Positions 57,699 to 64,000 of a stretch of 64,000 bases of DNA are shown piece after piece. Below the pieces are notes generated by a model that saw only the letters and a program-made list of their open reading frames with translations, made no database searches and had not been told where the DNA came from. This DNA comes from Marinobacter antarcticus (GTDB lineage: Bacteria > Pseudomonadota > Gammaproteobacteria > Pseudomonadales > Oleiphilaceae): NCBI RefSeq assembly GCF_900142385.1, contig NZ_FRAQ01000002.1:505419-569418 (forward strand). The letters are read 5' to 3'. Made by a program: the position numbers and the translations under genes. Each line of letters begins with the position of its first letter. Positions within the stretch are counted from its first letter, which is position 1.

Positions 57699-57743
57699 GC
57701 TCACCGACAATTTTGGAACGCAACGAAAAAATTTTCGGTGAGC
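57699..57743. terminator. Inverted repeat after the methyltransferase gene
   Basis: GCTCACCGACAATTTT at 57699-57714 and AAAATTTTCGGTGAGC at 57728-57743 match in 15 of 16 positions and make a hairpin directly after the methyltransferase stop (57753). There is no clear U-run, so it may be a terminator, an mRNA stabiliser or a recombination remnant marking the edge of the restriction cassette. Confidence 0.45.
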
Positions 57744-57752
57744 AACGCTTCA

Positions 57753-58958
57753 TTAAACTTTGAAGAAAGAATTGTAAATTGCTAGTGCGATCTGTGCGCC
57801 CAAGACAGGCGGCACAGCATTTCCAACTTGTGTAAACTGACGCGCAGACGAGCCCGTAAAAATATAGTTATCGGGAAAGGTCTGAAGACGAGCACACTCT
57901 CGAACACTAAGCGTTCTGGGAATAAACGGGTGCAGGTGAGACCTTCCGCCACCAGCAGACCCACCTGCAATAACAGTTTTCGACGGCATGCTGGGATTTA
58001 GCCGATCGACTCTACCTAACTGATCTCGCTTTCCAACGTCTAGATTGATATAACGTTTAACCGAGCTAGCTTTGTGCTTGCGAGTTATGTGGTTAGGACA
58101 GTCTTTTCGAATATTCAATAACGCCCGCATACAACCGATTATTGATTCAGCCTTTTTCGGCGGAGTGAAGTCTTTCTTGCCACGATATCCAATAATAAAA
58201 AGTCGCTCACGCTTTTGCGGAACTGAATAATGCGCTGCATTTAACTTAAGAGGGTCGTGTATTTTATACCCCTTATCCTCGAGATATTTATACACTTTAG
58301 ATAACTGTTCTCCCCCATCAACATCAATTAAGCCCGGTACATTTTCAATAACAAACACTTTAGGAAGATACTTTTCAATGAACCAAATATAGTCAAAAAG
58401 TAAGTTTCCATTTTTCTCATGAGCGAATCCGGTTCGCTTAAAGTTATCGCCATTTTTAGAAAATCGTTGATTTGCCGCAATGGAAAATGGCTGGCACGGT
58501 GGCCCTCCGATGAAAACACCGTTAAATGGCTTTTTTACTCCTTTTTCATCGAGCTCTCTTGATAATAGGGTTCTTTGTGATACATCTCCATCGCTGTATG
58601 GCGGGCCGATAACATCCCAGTCGCGATTCGCCCTCAACGTATCGCAAAATATTTCATTATGTTCGATGACAGCTAGGTGCTCAAAGCCTGCTGCTTCGAA
58701 CCCGAGATCGAGTCCGCCAGCCCCAGAAAAAAAACTCACCACTGGGGTGCCGTGGAATGGCTGCCGAAAACAGTCCAGTTCCTTATATGCCTCTCCCTGA
58801 AGGGCAACGGGTTCTGGTGGGAGATTGTAGCGAAGGTCGTCATAAGTTAGCCCTTCAGCTTCTAATAGCTGCTCAAGCTCAACGCCCGTATCAAGAGCCC
58901 GTTCAATCAGCTTTGATAGTCGAATAGGAATTGCGGATAGGAGTTCTACGGGTACCAT
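57753..58958 (-). CDS. DNA (cytosine-5) methyltransferase
   Basis: A 401-residue C5 methyltransferase with all core motifs: FSGAGGLDLGFEAAGF (I, S-adenosylmethionine binding), GGPPCQPFS (IV, catalytic Cys), ENVPGL (VI), QKRERLFIIG (VIII), and RECARLQTFPD with GNAVPP (IX/X). An N-terminal extension of about 70 residues precedes motif I. The gene is more A/T-rich than the flanking chromosome. It follows the HNH gene by 40 bases on the same strand, an arrangement typical of a type II restriction-modification pair. The recognition sequence cannot be deduced. Confidence 0.9.
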   Translation of the reverse strand: MVPVELLSAIPIRLSKLIERALDTGVELEQLLEAEGLTYDDLRYNLPPEPVALQGEAYKELDCFRQPFHGTPVVSFFSGAGGLDLGFEAAGFEHLAVIEHNEIFCDTLRANRDWDVIGPPYSDGDVSQRTLLSRELDEKGVKKPFNGVFIGGPPCQPFSIAANQRFSKNGDNFKRTGFAHEKNGNLLFDYIWFIEKYLPKVFVIENVPGLIDVDGGEQLSKVYKYLEDKGYKIHDPLKLNAAHYSVPQKRERLFIIGYRGKKDFTPPKKAESIIGCMRALLNIRKDCPNHITRKHKASSVKRYINLDVGKRDQLGRVDRLNPSMPSKTVIAGGSAGGGRSHLHPFIPRTLSVRECARLQTFPDNYIFTGSSARQFTQVGNAVPPVLGAQIALAIYNSFFKV

Positions 58959-58998
58959 CGTTGCTCACCTGAATTACTGTATATCAATACAGTATATG

Positions 58999-60177
58999 CT
59001 AAATATTTAAGAACTGCGATTTTACCTGATAGTAGGTTTCTTTAGCATGTTCCTCTGACACAAAATCAGCCAAATTTTCGTTAGATAGCTCAATCTTGTA
59101 GAAAGAATGGGTCGCGCGATGACAGTTTGGACAGAGCCCCACCAAGTCATTCAGTGAAGTCCCGGCGCGATCGACGTGCAGTGGCGAAGCGAGAGGCAGA
59201 ATATGATGCACCTCGATTAAATTATTTAACCATGGGTAGCGTCCTGCGACCTCGACTCGGCAAATATCGCATAACTTTGAATTTTCTGCATGCTGGAAAT
59301 AGTGCTTGATGACCTTACGATTTCGCTCAGTTCGGAGATGTGAGACTCTGATCTTCCGCCCTTCAGTGAAAACCAGATCCTCGGGTGTATTCGGCTCTTT
59401 GAGTTCTAACAAACTTTCCTCATTCGGAGAGATATCGAACATTCTTTGAATCTCAAACTCAGAATCCTCGTGCCTTAAACCGTTCATCGGAGATACAAGC
59501 CCCTCAACTTGAGCGGAGCTCAAATTTTCAAGTGCATGAATATCGATAAAAAGACGGCTATCATTCCAGGACAGAAAACTGAGTTGGCTAATGAAAACTA
59601 GCATTTCTCTAACTTGTCGTATTTGGTCATTCTGCCCAATAAAATTCGATGCTCCCAAGTTTGCATAACTATTTATTCCTTCTAAGCCGGTGACGTTATT
59701 CCCTATAAGCCGACTAAAAACATCTTCCACAGTCAATGATGGATCACCTGAATTATGTGCATTAGCTATCAAATACTTAAGAATAGCGCAATAAGGATAG
59801 GATTGAGTGTCATTAACATTATATCCCTTAAAAGCTGGTGATGGGTAATAGAAAACCTTCACCAAAAATTGTAGGTACGCGTCATATGTTAGATATTCTT
59901 CTCCGGTTGCGATCAGCCTCCGACAAAGACTTGTAGGGCGCAGGCGACCATTAATTGTGCTAGCTAATCCAAGAATTTTAAACACACGTGCATAATTCCG
60001 CCACACCCTATAATGCTCCGGCGCAAAGGGCAGGCCTACGGTTAACGGTAGAAGTGTACGAAGTGGGTCGGGGTCAGCATTTAAAGAGACACCATCCAAT
60101 TCAGTAATGCATGCAGCAATTCTTCGAATACGATCTAATGAAAAGTATTGAAGCCTGCCTTGATCCCATCGCCACAT
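58999..60177 (-). CDS. HNH endonuclease, probable restriction partner
   Basis: A 392-residue protein with a C-terminal HNH nuclease: CDICRVEVAG...LIEVHHILPLA and DLVGLCPNCHRATHS, giving the His-His metal site and two zinc-like Cys pairs (CDIC, CPNC). The first 290 residues are an unrecognised, A/T-rich-coded region that may recognise DNA. Being 40 bases upstream of a C5 methyltransferase on the same strand, it is probably the restriction half of a type II system. Function not demonstrated by sequence alone. Confidence 0.75.
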   Translation of the reverse strand: MWRWDQGRLQYFSLDRIRRIAACITELDGVSLNADPDPLRTLLPLTVGLPFAPEHYRVWRNYARVFKILGLASTINGRLRPTSLCRRLIATGEEYLTYDAYLQFLVKVFYYPSPAFKGYNVNDTQSYPYCAILKYLIANAHNSGDPSLTVEDVFSRLIGNNVTGLEGINSYANLGASNFIGQNDQIRQVREMLVFISQLSFLSWNDSRLFIDIHALENLSSAQVEGLVSPMNGLRHEDSEFEIQRMFDISPNEESLLELKEPNTPEDLVFTEGRKIRVSHLRTERNRKVIKHYFQHAENSKLCDICRVEVAGRYPWLNNLIEVHHILPLASPLHVDRAGTSLNDLVGLCPNCHRATHSFYKIELSNENLADFVSEEHAKETYYQVKSQFLNI

Positions 60178-60307
60178 ACGACACCCCTTAAATTGCTTTA
60201 AAATTCATACACTCAGATTTCAAGGAAAGTCCAAAACCGAGTACATTGCGCGCTTTAGCGTGTCGGCTGACACGCCTTTATAAGCATTTAGCGACATATT
60301 AGTAATG

Positions 60308-60604
60308 CTAAAGTATATTCACTAAACGGTACATTTTGAGCATCCTGGTCAATTCTTCTGGATCGCGCGAATAAAAAAATAAATCCGTGGCAACCCGTCC
60401 ATGTTTATCAAATATATTATCAATCGACTGACACCTATCAAAAATTTCGAAATATTTCCTTCCCGAACGCTCGAATACCCGACTCGGATGGCCAAGGTAA
60501 ACCTCTCGAAGGCTTATGACCAACAGCCAAAAATATTCCTTCTCCACACCTAAAACTTCGCCAGAAAACTCTTCGCCATTTTTGACAAATACGACTTCTT
60601 CCAT
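60308..60604 (-). CDS. Small protein upstream of the restriction pair
   Basis: A 98-residue protein (MEEVVFVKNGEEFSGEVLGVEKEYFWLLVI...) with beta-rich N-terminus and helical tail. I do not recognise it. It is transcribed in the same direction as the restriction-modification genes and 130 bases upstream. It could be a regulator or a separate cargo gene; there is no helix-turn-helix motif to suggest a controller protein. Confidence 0.45.
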   Translation of the reverse strand: MEEVVFVKNGEEFSGEVLGVEKEYFWLLVISLREVYLGHPSRVFERSGRKYFEIFDRCQSIDNIFDKHGRVATDLFFYSRDPEELTRMLKMYRLVNIL

Positions 60605-61165
60605 CTTCGCGATCATGAGTAAGCAACCCTCTTTTTAGTGCATATAACGCCGCCAAAACGCGCGGCATTGTAGTGGAGCCGGAGGCGCAACGAAAAAGTC
60701 GTCGTTTGCTTGGTCCGGTTAGGCATCTTCCGACAATCTCCGTCCAGTTTTCTCCACCAGCGACTTCATTGCAGCGGAGAAGTACCCCCGATATAAATTC
60801 GAATTCCCTTTTTATCCCAACGCCTAATATCCAAACATTAAAAGCAGTTAAGCTCATTCTGTGCACTGTCGCCAGGTGATCGCTTGAACTCTCATTTTTG
60901 CACGCACAATAGGACTGTATGTAGCTAAAGCTTAAGAAGGTGCTAACTATCACGGGCGACAGGTAACCACGACCGAAGGATTAATGCTGAAAGGTTTTTC
61001 ATTTAAGTGATATATGGCGAGCTGATTTGCTGACCAAGACTACTATGCATCGAGAATATAGTTTTGCGTAGAGAAGCTGTACATTCATCTGTCTACATAA
61101 CGTCTACATGAGAAAAAAGGCGGTGGAGAGATTTCGAGAGAAATTTCGTAAACTATTGATTTTGA
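60605..61165. other. Gene-poor right end of island 1
   Basis: I see no supported gene here; open frames in the stretch are short and lack ribosome sites. It contains a pair of TGTCTACAT boxes at 61090-61111 and ends at the tRNA fragment at 61166. The boxes and tRNA remnant mark the right end of island 1. Confidence 0.5.
61090..61111 (+). repeat. Right-end copy of the 11-bp boxes of island 1
   Basis: TGTCTACATAA and CGTCTACATGA occupy 61090-61111, matching the pair at 52013. They precede the right tRNA fragment by about 55 bases. Confidence 0.55.
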
Positions 61166-61221
61166 TGGTGCTCCGAGCCGGAATCGAACCGGCACGACCG
61201 TGAGATCGAGAGATTTTAAGT
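61166..61221 (-). other. tRNA-Leu(UAA) 3' fragment, junction of islands 1 and 2
   Basis: A second 3' tRNA-Leu fragment, from the anticodon loop to CCA on the minus strand. It shares 23 identical bases through the T arm and 15 around the anticodon side with the copy at 51828, differing in the variable arm. It is the right att of island 1 and the left att of island 2, showing tandem integration. Confidence 0.8.
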
Positions 61222-61330
61222 CCTTTTTTTTGAGTTTTAACAATCCCCGTTGACCATTAAGAGCTTTGAATTTTCAATCGCTTAGGCCATAATAGTCCCT
61301 ATTGTGTATCACGTAATTTTGAATTGAAGT

Positions 61331-61363
61331 GATGCACCACTGATGCACCAGCGATGCACGAGG
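61331..61363 (+). repeat. Three 11-bp repeats before integrase 2
   Basis: GATGCACCACT, GATGCACCAGC and GATGCACGAGG start at 61331, 61342 and 61353, exactly 11 bases apart, and end just before the integrase ribosome site. They parallel the 11-bp TGTCTACATA boxes of island 1 but differ in sequence. Confidence 0.65.
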
Positions 61364-61370
61364 GGATAAC

Positions 61371-62675
61371 ATGACCGAAAGAAAAAAGCCCGGCAAAAAA
61401 TACACACTGAACAAAACCAACCTAGACAAGCTGGAAGCTACAGACGGAAAGCGCCGCATTGTCTGGGACACTGCAATACAAGGCTACGGTGTACGCATCA
61501 TGCCGGGCGGCGGAAAGACCCTATTCTTTCAGGCCCGTTTTAAGGGCGAAGTTATCGGCGTCACCATTGGCCGCTATTCAGGCGTAGCAGCCAGCGCCGA
61601 AGCAGGCCGTAAACGTGCAAAAGAGATCAACGCAGATTTAGCCAACGGCATAGACCCCCGCCCCGAACGCAAGGCCGCAGACGCCGCCACGTTTGGCGAT
61701 ATGCTGACCGGCTATGTGGATCTGCTGGAATCCAAAGGCAAGAAATCAGCCCGGAATGTGCAAAACCAGATAACCGCAGACGTTGAGAAAAAGCAGCGGA
61801 AGATCTGGAACAAGCGGGCTGCTGACGTAGACCTAGACGACTGTATAAAAATCGTTGCGACTATTAGTGACCAGGGCAAGCTACGCCAAGCCGACAAGAT
61901 CCGCTCTTATATCCGTTCAGCCTTTACCGAGGCAATCAAAGCGCGCGGTAACGTGCGCGCCCCGGAAAGGCTGCGGAATATGAATATCAAGATGAATCCC
62001 GCCCGCGATATGGTGAAGGTGGAAGGCTCCAGCCAGGCTAGAACACGCGCCCTTTCCCTTTCGGAGTTCCAAGCGTATTGGAAGCGCCTGAAAGAGCAGC
62101 CAGAGCCGGGCCGCTCCCTTGGCATGATTCACGTTCTGACCGGCGGACAACGCATTAAGCAGCTATCCCGCGTCACCCTGAATGACATAGACCGGGAAGA
62201 TTTGACCATGACCATACAGGACTACAAGGGCCGCAGAACCACACCTTACCAGCACAAAATCCCCCTAATGCCGGAGGTGATCGCCTGTATTGATCGCATA
62301 ACCGGCGCTGGTGAATATGTGTTCAGTTGTGACGGTGGCATAAAGCCCGCCCATGATCTTTACCTAAATGATCTGGTGAACCGAATCCGCAAAGATATGG
62401 ACAAGGCCGGGGAACTGGAAAAAGGAACCTTTACCGCTGGCACCATCCGGGCAACCATTGAAACCCGGCTGGGCAAAGATCCGTACAAAGTCCCCCGCTG
62501 GATACGTGGCTATTTAGCCAGTCACGGATTAGGTGGAGTTCAGGCCCGAAATTATGAACATGACGACTACCTAGAGGAAAAACTCGACGCGCTGCAAAAG
62601 CTGCAACGCATGGTAGAAGGCCAGCCGGAGCCAACAGCCAAGGTTATCCCGTTTAACCGGGAGGCGAGCGCATGA
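61371..62675 (+). CDS. int: Divergent tyrosine integrase of island 2
   Basis: A 434-residue integrase with an N-terminal arm-binding region (GYGVRIMPGGGKTLFFQARFKG). The catalytic Arg261 is in TGGQRIKQLSR, Arg360 in AGTIRATIETRL, His385 in ASHG and the probable nucleophile Tyr395 or Tyr400 in NYEHDDY. The usual His three residues before Arg360 is Gly357, so box II is altered. AGGGG precedes the ATG, and three 11-bp repeats lie just upstream. Its stop overlaps the next start (ATGA). Confidence 0.85.
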   Translation: MTERKKPGKKYTLNKTNLDKLEATDGKRRIVWDTAIQGYGVRIMPGGGKTLFFQARFKGEVIGVTIGRYSGVAASAEAGRKRAKEINADLANGIDPRPERKAADAATFGDMLTGYVDLLESKGKKSARNVQNQITADVEKKQRKIWNKRAADVDLDDCIKIVATISDQGKLRQADKIRSYIRSAFTEAIKARGNVRAPERLRNMNIKMNPARDMVKVEGSSQARTRALSLSEFQAYWKRLKEQPEPGRSLGMIHVLTGGQRIKQLSRVTLNDIDREDLTMTIQDYKGRRTTPYQHKIPLMPEVIACIDRITGAGEYVFSCDGGIKPAHDLYLNDLVNRIRKDMDKAGELEKGTFTAGTIRATIETRLGKDPYKVPRWIRGYLASHGLGGVQARNYEHDDYLEEKLDALQKLQRMVEGQPEPTAKVIPFNREASA

Positions 62676-63310
62676 AAGGTCTGGAAGATGAAGATTACCT
62701 ACGTCACCGCAATTTACTAGATCGGGCGCATAAGGCGGCAACCGATGCTGGTATGGAGAATGACGACATTTATTTAGCCGAATCTGCACAGCTAGAACTT
62801 CAATTCGTTGCCTCGTACGAGATAGCGAAGGCTGGAGCTAATCTAGTATTCCAGTGGCGGGCGAGCCGAAATCCGCATTATATGGATCTCGCTACAATGT
62901 TATGCGTTGAAGCTAACGTCACCCCACCCCCTGCACTGGTGAAGGCTATGGGCGAGGCCGCAAGCGAAAGGTTTAACGGCGAAACAAAAGGCACCGCAGG
63001 CAAGATCAAAAAAGAGTCCGAAAAGTGGCAAACCTATACGCTAATGATGAACCTTATTTATCACGGGCTATCGCTCCCAAAGGCAGCCAGCAAAGCAGCG
63101 CGATGGATGAAAGATCAGGGCAGCACCAACTATAGACAGGTCTCAAGTTTAGAAAAGCAGTACACCGCAGAGGTCAGAAAGACTGACATTGAAAAACAGC
63201 ATTTTGAAAGCTGGGACAAGTGGCAAGACAAAACAACCCAACAGACATGGCTAGAGATAATTCAGCGACTGCCTGACGCGCCTGAATGGCAGCAAGGGGC
63301 AAGGCGTTAG
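62672..63310 (+). CDS. Island 2 protein of unknown function
   Basis: A 212-residue helical, charged protein I do not recognise, coupled to integrase 2 by a four-base overlap. Regions such as YLAESAQLELQFVASYEIAKAGANLVFQW and LMMNLIYHGLSLPKAASKAARW look helical; no domain is named. Coupling to an integrase suggests a role in mobility or regulation of the element. Confidence 0.5.
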   Translation: MKGLEDEDYLRHRNLLDRAHKAATDAGMENDDIYLAESAQLELQFVASYEIAKAGANLVFQWRASRNPHYMDLATMLCVEANVTPPPALVKAMGEAASERFNGETKGTAGKIKKESEKWQTYTLMMNLIYHGLSLPKAASKAARWMKDQGSTNYRQVSSLEKQYTAEVRKTDIEKQHFESWDKWQDKTTQQTWLEIIQRLPDAPEWQQGARR

Positions 63311-63405
63311 CTTGCTAGGGGAAATTTTGGATTTCTTTTTTTCCCTTATTAGTCAGGTACTTATAGGTTGAAATGGTCTTATTCAAACCCGAATGAGGCC
63401 ATATC

Positions 63406-63666
63406 ATGCAAAACACCACGTACTTACAAACCGCTCAGCATAACGGCGGCACCCTACCCGCTTCACACACCGTCACGCTCCCCCAACTCTGGGATCAGAA
63501 AGTTCTGGCCGGATACCTTGGCAAGTCTACCGCATGGTGTGAACGCGCCCGCTGGGCTGGTGATGGCCCCCGTTTTGTAAAGCTAGGCCGTCATGTTCGT
63601 TACCGCGCCGATGATGTGCTGGCATGGATCGAAGAAAGCGCCCGCACCTGTTCAGGGGAGGCGTGA
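63406..63666 (+). CDS. AlpA-type helix-turn-helix regulator, island 2
   Basis: An 86-residue protein whose C-terminal 60 residues are an AlpA/excisionase winged helix (LWDQKVLAGYLGKSTAWCERARWAG then RYRADDVLAWIEE). It mirrors the island 1 regulator. GAGG lies nine bases before the ATG. It leads a tight operon with the 75-residue gene three bases downstream. Confidence 0.8.
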   Translation: MQNTTYLQTAQHNGGTLPASHTVTLPQLWDQKVLAGYLGKSTAWCERARWAGDGPRFVKLGRHVRYRADDVLAWIEESARTCSGEA

Positions 63667-63669
63667 AAC

Positions 63670-63897
63670 ATGAGCCAAATTATCAGCTATCCAGACTTTG
63701 TAGCCCGCGCTGGTGTAGTCGAGTTACGCCCGCTCAGCACCGTTGAAGAAATCACCCATGTGGCAAAGATAGCCAACGCCTTGCCGCATTGGTTCGACCA
63801 ACGAAGGGCCACGACGCTAATTGCACAGCGCGTAGGAATGGACACAGATTTGATTCATCGGCTGATGACGCGGGAGGGGAAATCATGGATGGCGTAA
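63670..63897 (+). CDS. Small island 2 protein
   Basis: A 75-residue protein (MSQIISYPDFVARAGVVELRPLS...) with two predicted helices and no recognised domain. It starts three bases after the regulator stop and overlaps the next ATG at 63885 by 13 bases. Probably a replication or regulation accessory of the element. Confidence 0.45.
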   Translation: MSQIISYPDFVARAGVVELRPLSTVEEITHVAKIANALPHWFDQRRATTLIAQRVGMDTDLIHRLMTREGKSWMA

Positions 63898-64000
63898 AAC
63901 GAAAAACCCCCGAAGCTGGGCAGGCAAGCGGGGGCGCATTCGATGAGGTACGGGGTGATGATAACACTACTCAGCACCCGTACCTAGAGGGCAAGGGTAT
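63885..64000 (+). CDS. Start of a gene cut by the window edge
   Basis: An ATG at 63885 preceded by GGGAGGGGA opens a frame with no stop through base 64000 (38 codons seen, beginning MDGVKRKTPEAG). In P4-type islands the next gene after alpA is often a replication primase, but nothing visible here identifies it. Confidence 0.5.
   Translation, partial: MDGVKRKTPEAGQASGGAFDEVRGDDNTTQHPYLEGKG
63902..63935 (-). terminator. Possible minus-strand terminator hairpin
   Basis: On the minus strand, CCCCCG at 63934-63929 pairs with CGGGGG at 63912-63907 and is followed by TTTTT. It lies inside the opening of the gene cut by the edge, so it may be coincidence. Confidence 0.3.

Noticed and set aside
60438..60953. 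171-residue minus-strand frame near the right end of island 1
   Set aside because: Overlaps the better-supported small gene at 60308, has irregular Cys/Ser/Arg-rich composition and no ribosome site.
53262..61165. Island 1 as an integrated filamentous phage
   Set aside because: A HUH Rep is present, but no coat, assembly ATPase or secretin-like gene is seen.
1..64000. CRISPR arrays
   Set aside because: No regularly spaced repeat-spacer pattern was seen; the repeats found are two or three copies at 11-23 bases and lack spacers of the right size.

Overview
The window looks like a gammaproteobacterial chromosome of the Marinobacter type. This is judged from gene content (clustered glycogen genes, a selenide dikinase fused to an NADH-dehydrogenase-like domain, a GNAT-nitrilase fusion, TrkH) and from moderately high GC by eye; no database search was possible. 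Most of 1-51,827 is ordinary chromosome. From 51,828 onward the sequence is two integrated elements stacked at a tRNA-Leu target.

Layout. 167-1,408 is a Glu/Leu-type dehydrogenase. 1,630-2,950 is a scar of foreign DNA: a tyrosine recombinase with two in-frame stops, a frameshifted fragment of an unrecognised protein, and three iteron-like repeats. A DksA/TraR-type zinc-finger gene follows. 3,530-9,117 holds a poorly understood group: a fatty acid desaturase with one frameshift, a 656-residue protein with a papain-like Gln/Cys/His/Asn pattern, a divergent ATP-grasp protein and a D-2-hydroxyacid dehydrogenase. 9,201-13,616 holds LysE, an alpha/beta hydrolase, a retropepsin-like protease, ACP phosphodiesterase and TrkH.

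13,641-27,324 is a compact glycogen locus. Leftward from a divergent centre run glgC, a GH57 enzyme, malQ, a PilZ gene and a glucan phosphorylase; rightward run glgB, glgA and a second phosphorylase. Together these cover ADP-glucose synthesis, chain elongation, branching, phosphorolysis and disproportionation. 27,342-37,652 is mixed housekeeping (carboxylesterase, acyltransferase, RecQ, thioesterase-like protein, a chemoreceptor, a GNAT-nitrilase fusion, a PilZ-like protein, a phasin-like/HhH protein).

37,652-44,153 is a probable selenium locus: the SelD fusion, a SenB-like selenosugar synthase, and a phosphonate-type ABC transporter (binding protein, ATPase, double-length permease) of the kind assigned to selenium oxyanions. 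No SenA is present in the window. 44,185-51,827 holds cardiolipin synthase, an ABC-2 exporter, a DUF192 lipoprotein, two crotonases, an EamA transporter and small proteins.

Island 1 (51,828 to about 61,165) lies between two 3' fragments of a tRNA-Leu(UAA) gene. It carries an integrase, an AlpA-type regulator, a HUH replication initiator, a type II restriction-modification pair (cytosine methyltransferase plus HNH endonuclease) and unknown genes. Island 2 starts at the second tRNA fragment (61,166) with a divergent integrase and another AlpA-type regulator, and runs off the right edge. Both integrases have 11-bp-spaced direct repeats just upstream, and island 1 has a second copy of its repeats at its far end.
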